The position numbers and the translations under genes were made by a program. The notes beneath the pieces are model-generated. The model searched no databases, was not told where the DNA came from, and was given only the letters and a program-made list of their open reading frames with translations. Below, one piece after another: positions 10,725 through 22,879 of a stretch of DNA of 64,000 bases (the stretch's first letter is position 1; each line of letters starts with the position of its first letter). This DNA is from Biomphalaria glabrata (lineage: Eukaryota > Mollusca > Gastropoda > Planorbidae): positions 3,450,001 to 3,514,000 of the forward strand of contig NC_074716.1 in assembly GCF_947242115.1 (NCBI RefSeq), in the 5' to 3' direction.

Positions 10725-11560
10725 CTTTATTTATCATCTTCTTCTGTCCCTTGACTTTCGTCATAGGGGTCCTGTGACAGTTCGTGTAACCAAATCCCTC
10801 CACTTCTCCTGGTCAGCAGCTGTTCTAAGCTGGATATACAAGAGAGAGGCCGGTCCATTATTTTACATTGTCCAGCCAGCTTTTCTTTGGACGACCATTA
10901 CTTTGTGCTCCCTCCACTGTACCTTGAAGGATGACTTTAGACAGTGAGTCGTGTCTTACATTATGACCAAACTAGCTCGGCTTTTGTCTCTTCACAGTAT
11001 TGGGGAGTACTTCCTTCTTGCCAGCAAGAGTGTTGATTTGTAATGGTACAAACTCATTTGTCTTCTTTTTCTGGTATCTGATACTCAACATTTTACTTTA
11101 GCATTTACTCTGAAAGGCTTGAATTCTTCTTTCAGCCTCAGCATTCAGTGTCCAACTTTCACAACCATATATAAGTACAGAGACAATAACAAAGAATACA
11201 GCTTTAAATTTACTGGGAAGCTGATGTTACTCTTCCAGATTTTCGACAGTTTGCAGCAGATGCCAACCTTAAGCATGTTTTTATCTTTTTTATCTTTTTT
11301 TTAAATTGATCCTCCATCTCTTGTTTGTTTAACCCTAAGTTTTAAATGAGTCAACTCCTTCTACTGTTTGGTCATTTAACTGTATGCAACATCTCGTACT
11401 GTCTCCACCACAAACTAGTGTTTTGCTTCTTTCCTGCACTAATTTCTATGCCAACTGTTCTAGCTGCAGCATTCAGTTTTGAAGTAAGATCTTGTACATG
11501 GTCTGCATTTTCTTTATTATCCTTGGAGAAATATGTTTAATTGTGCAATACACAATAGCA
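10725..11560 (-). mobile_element. LINE fragment (family R), reverse transcriptase C-terminal part
   Basis: The minus strand encodes in pieces: a KLNAAARTVGIEISAGK segment near 11450 (end of the RT fingers/palm region), YGCESWTLNAEAERRIQAF near 11110-11170, and GRPKKSWLDN near 10870. These are familiar in order from LINE ORF2-like proteins. The frame is broken. Sister fragments on either strand lie at 12600-12840, 38040-41015, 41040-41245 and 49085-49180. Confidence 0.75.
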
Positions 11561-11891
11561 AAACAATACAATAATAACAAATGAAATATATGTTCATACC
11601 ATAGTTTCACTCAAACATTACAAGTAAAATTTACATCAGAAAGTTGGATTGGATTTATTTATTACTATGTTATATTCTTAATACCTCTATTTACTAAGAC
11701 AATATTGCCTTACTTTGAAATCTTGTAGTATCTGACTAGATCTATTTATTTTTTTAAGTTTCTATCTACCTACTGTTATAATGTAGTGTTTAACTTTCTT
11801 TCGATCATGATACATTGCACATGAGAGCAAGCTTTGTCTAATTAAGCTGTAAACTGTGTATAGTACTCTATACTGCACTTTCAGTGATGCC

Positions 11892-14800
11892 ATGGACTGC
11901 TGTAGCTCTTCTTCATCATTACACCTCGGAGACCCAGAGCTGAACAAGAGCAGTAACCGAGGGTGGGATGATGAAGCGGAGTTGTCTTACTACCCTGATG
12001 CCTTCACAAAAGTGTTGGATGAGGAAGGTCTTCTCAAATATAGGTACTAGTCATTACACGCTTCACATAGATCTACCGTTACAGTATTGTACTGGTACTA
12101 ATCCAGGCATTGTAGGTAATGATCATTACATGCTTCTTTACTATTATATCAACTCACTCTCTCTGTCTGTTAAAAAGTTTGAACATGTTTTTTCTTCCAT
12201 TTTGCATTCTTGGTATATTAAATTATCTCCGCTTATATTTTATATTTAAGTTATGCTGTGTTATGTTTTTTTTATAAAGTATGTTTTTTTTATTTCTCTA
12301 TTGTATTACATTTTCTTTTATTTTGTAATTTTATGGTTAAAAACTTGGGTATTATTTAATGTAATATTGGCTGCAATTGATATTATGGCTGTTTTAAATG
12401 TTTCATATTTAACATTCCAATTAGCAATCCCATCTCAAGAATGCCTGTGTTGTCCTTATGCTATGGATTCCTTAACTCTGAGCTGCTAACATTAAGTTTG
12501 ACCTACATGGATGAAAGAAAGTATAGGGTAAGTTGCAAAGATTACATTTTGAGGTTTTATTTAAAGTGAACCAAAACATTTTAAGCAAGATGAAACAAAG
12601 TTTTGATATGAACTTCTTGAAAAAAAGATCTTCGGGACTTTGCAAAGACCTTCCTTCCAGGAACATTACCTGAAAAAAGAAAAAGAGGCAGACAGAGAAA
12701 GCGATGGGAAGACAGCATAAAAGAATGGTCAGGGCTGCAATTGAAGGAGATACTATCCAAGGCTAAAGACAGTCAGGAATGGAGAAAGACAGTTGAAAAA
12801 TCTTGTGTGGTGCCCCAACAGTCCAAACACTAAGGGATAGGTGAAGGTGTGAAGTACTGTGAAGGGAAAAGTTAGAATATGTGATTTATTACAAATGAAA
12901 TATGTATAAAATAATTAGAAACATGATTGTTATTTGGTTTTAATTAACCAGAAAAATTTGTCTAATGGCTGGGATAATCATAATATTTTTAAAGTAAAAA
13001 AAACAACTCAGAACCATTTACCAGAATTTGGTGTCTGAGGGAATGCAAATTTCTGCTTGAGACAATTGTTACACAGCTTGAAATCTATATCTCACTTGAT
13101 TGTAGATGGAATATAAATTCTATTCTATGGATACTTTTTACTAAATAGTATTTAGTGTTTTTCTCCATCAAATATTTGTTTACAAAATCATCATCAGATG
13201 AAAATCTGTGTCTTCTAAGCGCAAGTTAAGAGAGATGTATTTAGACTTACTTCCTGGATGGCTGCCTGGTCATGCAGTATTCAAGTTGGATAGAGGTTTG
13301 GTCCCCTCGTTGGTCGCAGGTTAATAGCCTGCCTGCTGTCATCCCCTGTCGTCCGCTGCTGGATGCGTGATGTTTAGACTAAAAGTTCTCCTTTCAGACC
13401 TTGTGGTCTATAGGGCAGATGATGTAAAGGTCATCTGTTTCTGTGGCCTACGGTTAATGAGGGTGTCATGTGGCCAGCACATTGACCAAATGCCTTTACT
13501 TTTCCCCTACTAGTGTCAGGTACCCATTAGAGCTGGGTGGACTCAGAGGCACCCAAAGATCCCGTAATTAAAAATCTTAGTCTTCACCAGGATTCGAACC
13601 CGGGACCCATGGTTCAGAAGCCAAGCGCTTTACCGCTCAGCCACTGCGCCTCCTATGTATACTTTTACTAGTGCATAATTTTGGGTAAGATAAGATGATA
13701 GTGGCTCAATTGTTGCTTCTTATTGTTCTTCCCTCCATACCAAAAGGAAAGCTATCAGAACATGGATGATGATAAAAGAGAGACCTACTGCAGCCTGTTC
13801 TCGAGTCAGTTCTCAATGCAACCTTTAGTGGATGGTTTACCCGAGTCTGTCTGGCTGGAGTGTGTGGAGCCAACATTAGCCATTCTAAAAGCATTGAATT
13901 CACTCAAGAGACGTAAATGTAACCTGAGCATCAGAAAATCTACCATGAATACTGTTGACAGGTACGAAAGGCAATGTGTATGACCAACTCGAATATAAAT
14001 TGCAAGAGAAATAGAGATATAAATTTATCTTTATTACTGTGGAGAGGCTGAAATTGTAGCCTTGTTCTGTGCCTTAGCAACGAGGATAAGCCGTCCTGTT
14101 ATTTTTATTTTATATCTTTTAAGCCCATATTGAGAAATTTTAAATAAGGAATTGAAAAAAAAAAAGGATATTCTTGAATTAAAGTCGATTTTCACAAAAA
14201 AATTCAAATGCAGTCATTTCCATTTTTTTAAACTAAGACTGTTCATGTGTCTTTATTTTCCTTTATATGTGTGTGTCACATGCATGTGAATAGTGTCACG
14301 CTTGACAGCACACATAACAGCTGACCAGTAGTAGTCAGTATTATTAGATCACATTGAGTGTAAGGGGGGGGTAATATTGCAGATTTATCTAGATGAGACA
14401 TAGAATTAGACATAGGCAACAAAATAAAATGGAATTTGTGGTGTCGTGACTTTGTTAATTTCGATTGTCGCCCCTAGTGTCAGTTTACGTTTGTGGATTC
14501 ACATTAGATTGTGTATTGACTATATTCCGTGTCTTGACCTTTACTATGTGTGTAGTATTTTCGTCATTCAGTGTAATAAAGCTATAGATGTTAACATGGT
14601 TTTTGTATATATTAAAGTATGACAAGTACGACATATGGGAAAGCGGCCGGACAATCTATCGGTGTCAAAAAAATATTCAGAAAGATTGATTTACAATACT
14701 ATTTAAAAGTGAAACTAGCTATCGCAAGGGTCAGTCGTTAGTGTATTGAAAAAGAGGTGATGAGATTCTTGAGTTATCCCCCCCTGATCAGTTGGCACAA

Positions 14801-16830
14801 AATATTCAAGCGCAGTAGTTTGAAAACTAAGACTGTTCATTGGTCTTTTCTTCTATGCGTGTGATTTTGTTCTAGCATCTTTCCTTCTTTCCTAGTACTG
14901 CTGGTTGCCATGGTGACTATGAAGCAGTCCCACTTATGTTCAACCCTTTTCTTCATGGCCATCACCTGAGATTGTTGAGAGTTCAATTCCTAGCTCTGGA
15001 AGGTGTGTTGAATGCGCAGTATGGAAATAATCAGGTAAGAGTTACTTAGACTCTATAGAAAGTGTAGTTCACTAAATGGCACTTGGTCTAACCATGGTCC
15101 TTTATATAAAAAAAACTTTGTCAAAGAATGGTCCAATTTAGAAAACTAGGGCAAGGAGTGGTCCAAAATTGAAAACTTGGTCAAAGTATGGCAATTTTTT
15201 TTTTCCCAAAATTGACTGAAACCTTAGTTGGTCAAAGTATGGCAATTATCCCTTTTTTTTCAAAAATTGACTGAAACCTTAGTTGGTCAAAGTATGGCAA
15301 TTATTTTTTTCAAAAATTGACTGAAACCTTAGTTTTGTATTTTTTTAAAATTTAATTAATTAAAAATTTAAGAGGAAAGGTCATAATGTTGATTACTGGA
15401 TACGTTCTAGTATAGTGAACATATAAATAGATAAGAAGATAGCCATAAGTAGAGAGACGCAAAGAAATAAAAAGATTGTTTCGAGATCACTGGAGTCACT
15501 TGCATTGTGAGTGAATTTCTTGTGTGTGAAAACTATTGGAGTAACAAGTATGAAGATTAAGCATATTTTACTATCAGTGAGGTTACAGTCTGTTTTACTT
15601 CACATCAGTGAGACTGTAGTCTGATTTATTTCACATCAGTGAGACTGCAGTCTCATTTACTTCACATCAGTGGGACGGTAGTCTGATTTATTTCACATCA
15701 GTGGGACTGTAGTCTGATTTACTTCACATCAGTTGTCTGTAGTCTGATTTTTTTCACATCAGTGAGACTGCAGTCTGATTTATTTCAAATCAGTGAGGCT
15801 GCAGTCTGATTTACCTCATATCAGTGGGACTGTAGTCTGATTTACTTCACATCAGTGGGACTGCAGTCTCATTTACCTCACATCAGTGAGACTGCAGTCT
15901 CATTTACTTCACATCAGTGAGACTGGTGTAGTCTGATTTATTTCACATCAGTGAGACTGCAGTCTGATCTACTTCACATCAGTGGGCTGTAGTCTGATTT
16001 TTTTTCACATCAGTGAGACTGCAGTCTGATTTATTTAAAATCAGTGAGGCTTCAGTCTGATTTACTTCACATCAGTGAGACTGCAGTCTGATTTACTTCA
16101 CATCAGTGGGACTGGAGTTTGATTTATTTCACATCAGTGGGACTGCAGTCTGATTTATTTCACATCAGCGAGACTGCAGTCTGATTACTTCACAAGTAAC
16201 TAGCCACAAGTAAAGTTCACTTGAAAATTATGTATTTTTTTAAACAGCATTTCTTTTTTTAAATTTCACAGCTTATGTTCAATTATCTTTTACTAAATTT
16301 AACTTATTTCTATTTCAAATTATTGTAACAGCTTATTTTAATAGAATCTTAAAGCTAAAAACTTCTAGAATAAATTTAAACGTAGCAAAATTCAGGAGTT
16401 TGAAACAATGGAATTCTCAACTTGAAACAATTGAATTCTCATGTTGAAAAAACTGAATTGCTAGGTTGAAAAGCCAGTTTCAGTTTCCATATTAAAATTA
16501 GATGGCCAGCTTGAATGTTGTTAACTGCTAAGTGATTGGCAGATGAATTAGAGTTGCAGTATGGAGTATTTTGTAATTTATGTTCAATTTTTTCCAATGA
16601 ATCAGGACGAGGTCCAACGAATGGATGGAGGCCCCCAAGTCAGGGTGGATCTCAACAATAACATTGTGATGAGGAGGCACAGAAGACTTCACCATAACAG
16701 GCCTTACGAGGTCCCACAGCAAGTGCATCTAAATAATAACAACGCAATGAACAATGCCAATATCTTTGGTGATCTGATCCGCGGCGCCAATAGTTTAATA
16801 CGGAATATGGGTGAGATTAGAGAGATGTAA
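11892..16830 (+). CDS. Unrecognised 241-residue protein, four exons
   Basis: Coding exons 11892-12043, 13752-13961, 14896-15034 and 16606-16830 join in phase (2, 2, 0) into 241 codons plus stop. The start was chosen at 11892 because it is in the context GCCATGG just after an acceptor at 11884; an upstream coding exon cannot be excluded. What can be seen: a Ser-rich, acidic start (residues 1-35); a helical, Leu-rich middle (about 65-165) with MFNPFLHGHHLRLLRVQFL in exon 3; a basic patch MRRHRRLHHNR (about 190-200) and an Asn-rich stretch before the end. No signal peptide, membrane segment or catalytic motif. The donor and acceptor of exon 3 are strong; the acceptor of exon 2 (AAAG at 13751) is weak and fixed by phase only. 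I do not recognise the family. Introns carry LINE, SINE and minisatellite DNA. Confidence 0.7.
12600..12840 (+). mobile_element. LINE C-terminal fragment (family R)
   Basis: Encodes RKRGRQRKRWEDSIKEWSGL followed by EWRKTVEKSCVVPQQSKH and a stop. A GR..KRWED.I.EW...EWR..V..S.VVPQ ending is standard for the C-terminus of a common LINE ORF2-type protein. It lies in intron 1 of the unrecognised gene. Truncated at its 5' side. Confidence 0.8.
13255..13378 (+). mobile_element. SINE-like head, possibly family A relative
   Basis: Begins GGATGGCTGCCTGGTCATGC like the head of family A and has a degenerate B-box region near 13300, then diverges. It abuts the family B SINE that follows on the opposite strand. 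Confidence 0.5.
13385..13655 (-). mobile_element. tRNA-derived SINE (family B)
   Basis: On the minus strand the head reads GGAGGCGCAGTGGCTGAGCG (A box) with a B box GGGTTCGAATCC about 50 bases on, followed by a 200-base body containing GTCCACCCAGCTC and CAGATGACC. The same head and body are found at 37625-37890, 44945-45182, 50233-50480 and 50872-51108. The tRNA-like part is of the type with a long variable arm (Ser/Leu-like), but this is a SINE, not a gene. Confidence 0.85.
15110..15335. repeat. Tandem repeat, about 55-bp unit
   Basis: About three units of a sequence containing TTGGTCAAAGTATGGCAATT, a T run, and AAAATTGACTGAAACCTTAG; a shorter decayed half unit precedes them. It lies in intron 3 of the unrecognised gene, just after the exon 3 donor. 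Confidence 0.8.
15574..16192. repeat. 31-bp minisatellite, about 20 copies
   Basis: The unit reads ACTTCACATCAGTGAGACTG followed by CAGTCTGATTT. Its centre AGACTGCAGTCT is a perfect 12-base palindrome, kept in most copies. Copies differ by single changes. It sits in the last intron of the unrecognised gene. Confidence 0.9.
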
Positions 16831-17300
16831 TTGATGAAGTCTTTCAGCATCACAACCAAGATCTGACTGGACTAATCTGTGACTTCTCTGAATGAAGGCA
16901 TGGCCCAGAACATTTCTCCAAGAATCAATAATAGCAACTTAACCTAGAACAGAGATAGTGACTCTGAATTCTTAGTTTCCTTCTCTGATTATTTAGCCGC
17001 CATAGAAAAAAAACAATTTACAAAAGCAAGGATTGAAACAAATGAGTTTATAACAAAACAACAAAAAAAAACAATTAAAAAAAATAAAGAGGCCAAAAAA
17101 ATTCATTTAATAAATTGTCTTTATTTAAATATAGTTGTTTTTTTTCTTTTTTGCATTATTTTAAATTTGAATGTAATATCATCTAGTAAGAAAATGAACA
17201 CAAAAAAAAAAAAAAAACCCACTACAAATGAATGAAACCTAACCACATATGAACTTGCTTTAGAGTACAACAGAACAAACTTCAATATAAAAAGATAACA
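16831..17300 (+). other. 3' untranslated region of the unrecognised gene
   Basis: Follows the stop codon. A possible AATAAA polyadenylation signal is at 17083-17088, with another AATAAA at about 17110; the true cleavage site is not visible. A-rich runs dominate. Confidence 0.45.
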
Positions 17301-17654
17301 TCAGTCTAGTAACAAGAACTAGTTTGGAGTTTCAATGTATGAACACAGATCTATTTGAAATGTTTATTTGTTGTAACAAAAAAGTAAAAAAAAAAAAAAA
17401 AATGTTCCCTGCAGTCCCACAACCATGCTTTCATATGTTCTTTACATTCCTTGTAGTCTCAAGTGATCTAGACATTCACACACACTTACATACTGGAATT
17501 ATTTTTTTTTATACACTCTGTTGTATTTACAAGTTATCTTAACATTTACAAACCCACATCAAACTTTGTTACATGCTACTGTATTCACATATGATAAAAA
17601 CATTGAAACATACACATCAGGATGTTGTTACTGCTACTGTATTCACATATGTTA

Positions 17655-17950
17655 ATATAGTTCGTTCATCGTGGTTCGATGATGACCACTTTGTCATCCA
17701 GGGGGCTGAGGCATTTGCACTGGGGTTTTCTGAGTCGCCTGTTGCAGGGTTGCAACTACGGCTTCCAGTGTGCCCACACCTACCACTTCACTGCTTGCCT
17801 GTCGCCACAGGACTTTGGTTTGGTTGTGTTTTGGGGGAGGGGGGGATGACAAGTGACTTGCGCTGGAATTTGGATTAAAGTGAGGAGGATTCGCTCAACA
17901 CGTCGACCTCACTCTCTCGCCCTAAAGCCCATCTTTTTCTGGGAGCAAGA
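17655..17950. other. Probable dispersed repeat
   Basis: A GC-richer island with sharp edges between AT-rich DNA and with no domain in its open frame. The flanks share the phrase ACATACACA and CAGGATRTT on both sides (about 17608-17625 and 17955-17972), which suggests an insertion or local duplication. No family assigned. Confidence 0.3.
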
Positions 17951-18038
17951 TTGAAACATACACACCAGGATACTTATTACATTCATCTGTATTTACAGTG
18001 TTTTTCTTACATTAACTTAAGGCTTGAGATCACATTAG

Positions 18039-18044
18039 TTTATT
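18039..18044 (-). terminator. Polyadenylation signal for YRDC
   Basis: AATAAA on the minus strand, about 80 bases after the YRDC stop codon. The position is suitable for a short 3' untranslated region. Confidence 0.55.
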
Positions 18045-18124
18045 ATACAAATACCAAACCACTCATCATATATTGATTCTTCTTCCATGGCATGAGGTCA
18101 ATTTTGTTGCAGTTTTTACAAATG

Positions 18125-21100
18125 TTATGACGATAGTTGGGTACTGTCCTTTAATCCAAATCTCTCTAAGCAGTCCACTGTCGACCTGTAAGCACTGAAA
18201 CAATACATTAAGATTCATAACAAGTGAAACTGCTTCATGTGGTAAAAACAAGAGTGAATAATCTAGAGCTTAATAAGAACTTAATTTCCCTGATGTCGTG
18301 AAAGTGGTTAGGAAGTTACAAATGATAACTTTTACCTGCCAGGACGAATGATTCTGTAGACATTAGGGACAGACAAGTCCACAACAGTTGATCCCAATCT
18401 GGCTTCTTCTGTATCATTTAATCGCCCTCCATTTACAACAATGTCAAGCTGAGGCCAAAGATTTTCAAATTCCTGTGGGGAAAAAAAAGTAAAGTAAGCT
18501 CTTTCTAATAATGACAAAATACATACGAACAGTCAAATGTAAAAAAAAAAAAATCTGTTTCTATGTACAAAAAATTTAAGTTCATATCACAAAAATAGGC
18601 AATTAATGGGTAACTAAGGCAACCATACTTAAGTTAAAAAAGAGAACATAATAACTAGAGGACAAGACATAATGAAAGATGTCTACTCACTTCTATCTGT
18701 AAACAGCTCTTAGTGCCACTTAAATTAGCACTAGTCAAAGCAATGGGGCCACAGCATCGAGCAGGCAGCTCCTGCATAAACCAGTTCTTGGGAATGCGAA
18801 TCCCTACCAAGTTGGTGAGAGGATTGAGCGAAGGGTTCAAACATGGCTTCCTTTCAAAGACCAAAGTGACCGGACCAGGTAATAGTTCATGTAATAACTC
18901 CTCGCTGACTGTTATCTCACTCCATCTGAAAACAAAGTAAGTTAATTAGTTAAGTGCAAGATGGGAGAAGATTAGTGCTAATTTAGGAGCAGGTCAAAAA
19001 TAACATTATTAAACATCAGATCTAAATTATTACATCTCTTATTCATTTTTTTATTAACTACATTTTTTGTTTGCCTCTTTACAATAAAAACTAATCATTT
19101 AATGCTCACCTGTTATGTTACATGTTTAACAAAAATAATTTCATTTTTCCTATGATCAATATATTTTTTACCTAGTAGTAAACAAATACTACTTAAAAGA
19201 TAATAGATAAAAAGTATCATATCAGTCATATATAAGAAAAAGTCTGTTTTTGTTTCAATTTTACTAAGTCAACAAAACAGAGAATTATGTATCTACTGGT
19301 TACAATTTGACTTTTTGTCTACAATGAACACTGGTGGTGCATAGGTTATGGCATTCTAGTTTAATATAAGTGCACAATTTTTGAACGCACTTTCTTGGTT
19401 GCATGCTTGTAAGCTTATGGAGTGGTTTTGTTGTTATGCTGGTGTAACGTGTGTTTGAGATTCTTCTGTGTTTCCCTGTTTAGGGTGAGTATTTAAGGCA
19501 TTACTGCAGTTCGCAGTTATTTCGCTGCCTTAGCGTTTTGGGACTAGAACTTTCAATTTGTCTTTTCTTATGTCTCTACAGGGAGTTAGTTATGGGATTA
19601 TCAAGATTTACATTGGAGTTTGTTATCAGCAGTGGGCCAGTGTTGAAAGTACTATTGTGTTACGTTGTGTGATAGCAAGGTGCAGTTATTGTTTAATTAC
19701 TATAATCACAATATTAGAATCATTTTAGACTCAATGTCATTACTTCATCAGTTGTCATTATTACTTATATTCATGTCATTAAACAATTTCATTGTTATAG
19801 TGAGTCAATTATTTATTGTAAGCACGAAGGTGTCTGTTGAATGTCAGGGGCCCGGGCAAACGAGCTAAGGCTTTAACACAACCCTGACAAACACAGACTG
19901 ACTAAGTTCCTGTACATATTAGTCAACTAGAAGTACAAACCTTGGAATGTCCTCAACACCAGCAACACTTATAGCTATAGGGTTTTGAAAATTCCTGTTT
20001 TTGATGGCATAAATTTTGTTAATAGCTTCCGTATCCTGTGCTAGACATGCAACTCCATAGACAGTATCTGTAGGCACAGCAATAACACCACCCTTCTTCA
20101 AACAGTCAGCACTTTGACTAAGCACATCTTCCGATACTAAGGGAGAAAAAAAAATCAAATAAAATTGTAAATTTTATATGAAAGGCATGGTCTTGTGATA
20201 TTTACAAAAATGAGGTCAGAATTTGTGTGGAGGCCCTTACACGTTTTCAAAAGTTTTAATAAAGATCCACTTAGGAATAATAGACTAATATCCAGTGGGT
20301 TTGTTTTTTTAAAATAGGTGCCGGTACTCAGCCTAACTTTTAACAACTAAAAAATTAATAAGATAAGATACGATAATTTTTATTGATCCAATCAAATGGA
20401 AATTCAGTTTGACTACAATTGGCAAAATCAGCGTAACTTCTATAACAATAATATTATAGATGCAAATACGAACAACATTCACACACGAAACACATACACA
20501 CTCACAACCAGCGCTTTATGAATTAGACTTCTATGTACTTCTCAATGATAACAGATGATCGTGTAACACTCTGACCGACAGTGGGATGTAGGAGTTTTTA
20601 ATAAACGTTAAAATACAAGAAAAGCAATAATTTTTCCCCAAACTGAAAAAGGTGCAGGTATGGCATACTGGTGCGTACAGTCACAAAAAAAGCAAAGCTA
20701 ATATCTAAAAGCATGCCATATTATAGGAGAAAGAAATCAAGTACTTGTACATTTCAAGGATGGATGGCTGCCTTGTCGTTCGGTTTGCACGCTGGACTGT
20801 CGTTCAGATTTATCGATGGTCCCGGGTTCAAACCCTGCCCGCTCCCATCCCCCGTCGTCCTGCGGGAGGTTTGGACTAGGAAGTAATTATCTTCAACTCT
20901 GAAGGAACATCCGAAACATGTAAAAGATTTTACAAGATCTCCCTTTAAAAAATATTTCATATGCATATTTTGACTCAACACTATCTGATCTTTCAACCCA
21001 CACATAAATTAGCTATGCAAGGGTATACCTGATGACAAAATTCCCAAACTGCAACGAATTCAAAACAACGCAGCACAAATAGTCTTAGAAAAAAACAAGA

Positions 21101-22234
21101 CGAGATTCTGCTACTACTCTCTTGCGCATACTACATTGGCTTCCTGTGAAAGCGAGAATCGACTACAAGGTGGCCACACTTTGACATCAGTCAATCTATA
21201 ATAAAGAACTGCCCTTGTACCTTTGCAAAAAGATCACTCTATATGTCCCTCAGATAGTCCTGTGCTCAATGGACTCAACGCTTCTAGTGGTGCCATGTTT
21301 CTCCCTGCAGGGGTTTTTCAGTGCACAGACCAAAGTCAAAGGTTTGGCACTCGCTCTCCATTGATCTCAGACAGACAACATGCTACACTACATTCAAGAA
21401 GAACATTAAGACCTACCTATCTGTTCAAAACTTTTTTAGATTAGCTAAGTTGTGGTTTAGCCCTCATGTTTATGTTTGTAATGATATCACAGCGCCTTGA
21501 GCCTACATTTTGTTTGTTTACAGCGCTCTATAAATTATATTATATATATAGACTAATATAGAGATATATTTTTGTAAATATATTTTGTTGATATTGTCAG
21601 AGATGCCTACATGCCAAAAGAGAAATGTGTATTCCCAGACCAGGAAATGTGTATTTTGAGGGGCAAATGTGTATTTTCCTAAATTAAATATCAAGAAATA
21701 TGCTCAGGAAAGACAAATAAAAAATAGAAACTAATTAAAGTTTATAAAGTAATAAATCTACCAAGTTATTGAATAATGAAACATTCAAAAATAATGCTAT
21801 AATTAAAATCATAGATTAATAGTATTGCTCATCATCATCTCACATCTGACAAGCTAGACTAGTTCAGAAGTTAAATTTAAATGTTAATTCCTACCTGTGC
21901 AATCTGATTTTAAAGAAAAGTTGCCTCTGATGGACTCTTCTAAAGTATTGTGATAATTAGGTTTGAGAAAAGGAATAATAGAAGGGGGCATTCTAGTTTT
22001 GGCTTCAGGTGAAGACGGTTTATTTTGAGTTAGACTTTCAATTTGTCTATGGCTTTCCTTCTGATTACAGCAGCAGTGATCTTTTGAAATGGAAATGCTT
22101 TTTTTTGAGCGAGTAGTGTAGTTTCTAGCCTTGTGAATGGTATCCTGAAACTCTCTTTTCAGTGCAACATAATAACGCGGCAGACGATGGAGTTGGGATG
22201 TAATGAATAACGTCCTAAACTTGTTTACTTCCAT
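18125..22234 (-). CDS. YRDC: Threonylcarbamoyl-AMP synthase (YrdC domain protein)
   Basis: Makes threonylcarbamoyl-AMP from threonine, bicarbonate and ATP, the first step of the t6A37 modification of ANN-decoding tRNAs, in cytosol and mitochondria. Coding exons on the minus strand: 22234-21895, 20136-19941, 18925-18691, 18472-18336 and 18185-18125, all with GT/AG borders and consistent phases, giving 322 residues (human 279). The YrdC fold covers about residues 115-322: PTDTVYG (135-141), the KNR version of the KxR motif (159-161), PGPVTLV (195-201), VGIRIP (219-224) and the SxN motif S244-A-N246. Exon 5 is read in the phase that gives STVDCLERFGL, matching the human C-terminus, not the longer frame that overlaps it. 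The first 110 residues are basic and Ser/Thr-rich, compatible with a mitochondrial leader. Convergent with the gene at 11.9-16.8 kb. Confidence 0.93.
19430..19885. other. Unassigned insertion in YRDC intron 2, LTR-like at best
   Basis: A GC-richer segment with a TATA-like word (GAGTATTTAAGG near 19485) and with TGTCAGGG and CCCTGACA near its right edge. This could be a solo LTR fossil, but matching ends and a target duplication were not found. No protein-coding part is present. Confidence 0.2.
20755..20930 (+). mobile_element. tRNA-derived SINE (family A)
   Basis: Head GGATGGCTGCCTTGTCGTTC, B box GGGTTCAAACC near 20826, body with CCCGCTCCCATCCCCCGTCG and tail with CATCCGAAACATGTAAAA. It is in intron 1 of YRDC, inserted antisense to that gene. 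Confidence 0.85.
21010..21545 (+). mobile_element. LINE 3' end, L2/CR1-like
   Basis: The broken frame encodes LQRIQNNAA.IVL near 21050, a HWLPV-type segment near 21140, and KTYLFKTFLD near 21410. This order is typical of the RT C-terminus in L2/CR1-like LINEs. The 3' end has GCGCCTTGAG and CAGCGCTCTATAAATTATAT, a hairpin-like end usual for this kind of LINE. A second, shorter copy lies at 37095-37400. Located in YRDC intron 1. Confidence 0.75.
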
Positions 22235-22671
22235 GAATCATTAAAAACTTTCCAGAGTTTAGTTAGGAGTTTAGCGTTTACACATGGTTACGTGAGACAT
22301 CGCCATATTTTGATCTAGTCTAACTAGCAAATCTTTACTTATTGTAGTGAGAGCTTCCGAAATTATAACATAGATCTAGGTTAGTGCCTCTTACTCCGTA
22401 TCACTCCCCTATATATGTCTGTTCTCTAGATTCTACAACTTTGGTCTATTTTTTCCAGGATTCGTAAACAATATGTTCCTTTTAATTATTTTTTTTTTAC
22501 ACCAAATTTCGATGAATAAGAAGGAAGATATGGATGTGGTGATAGTTTGTAGGTCAGACCGTTTATTAATTTTCGTTTATTTCCATGACGGTATCCATAA
22601 GTATTAGATTAGATCTGTATCCATGTCCTTATCGTATACTATAGTAGGCCTATATAAAATGTTTTTTGTTT
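22235..22671. other. Upstream region of YRDC
   Basis: Contains the YRDC 5' untranslated region and promoter by position. No TATA box or clear initiator was identified. A few TCTAG words occur near 22310-22440. Confidence 0.3.
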
Positions 22672-22845
22672 GTAAAAAATTTTACATGTTTGGGATGTTC
22701 CTTCAGAGTTGAAGATAGTTTACTTCCTAGTCCAAACCTCCCGCAGGACGACAGGGGATGGGAGCGGGCAGGGTTTGAACCCTCGACCGTCGATAAATCC
22801 GAACGACGGTCCAGCGCGCAAACCACATGACCAGGCAGCCCAAAC
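22672..22845 (-). mobile_element. tRNA-derived SINE (family A)
   Basis: Full-length-looking copy on the minus strand, with the same head, B box (GGGTTCAAACCC) and body as the other family A copies. Confidence 0.85.
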
Positions 22846-22879
22846 AGGGATGGTGCGCATATACCATACGTCCTAATAT

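Noticed and set aside
12253-12489. Hydrophobic 78-codon frame in intron 1 of the unrecognised gene
   Set aside because: Composition follows local T-richness and there is no splice or homology support.
13385-13655. Possible tRNA gene (good A and B boxes)
   Set aside because: The head is followed by a long body shared with four other loci; it is a SINE.
15574-16192. CRISPR-like array
   Set aside because: Units are continuous with no unique spacers, and the setting is an animal intron.
18066-18251. Longer minus-strand frame ending CHGRRINI as the YRDC C-terminus
   Set aside because: Splice phase from exon 4 and the human C-terminus require the other frame, which stops at 18125.
21600-21680. 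Another hAT end (CAGAGATGCCTAC with repeated ATGTGTATT)
   Set aside because: No matching right end or target duplication was found nearby.
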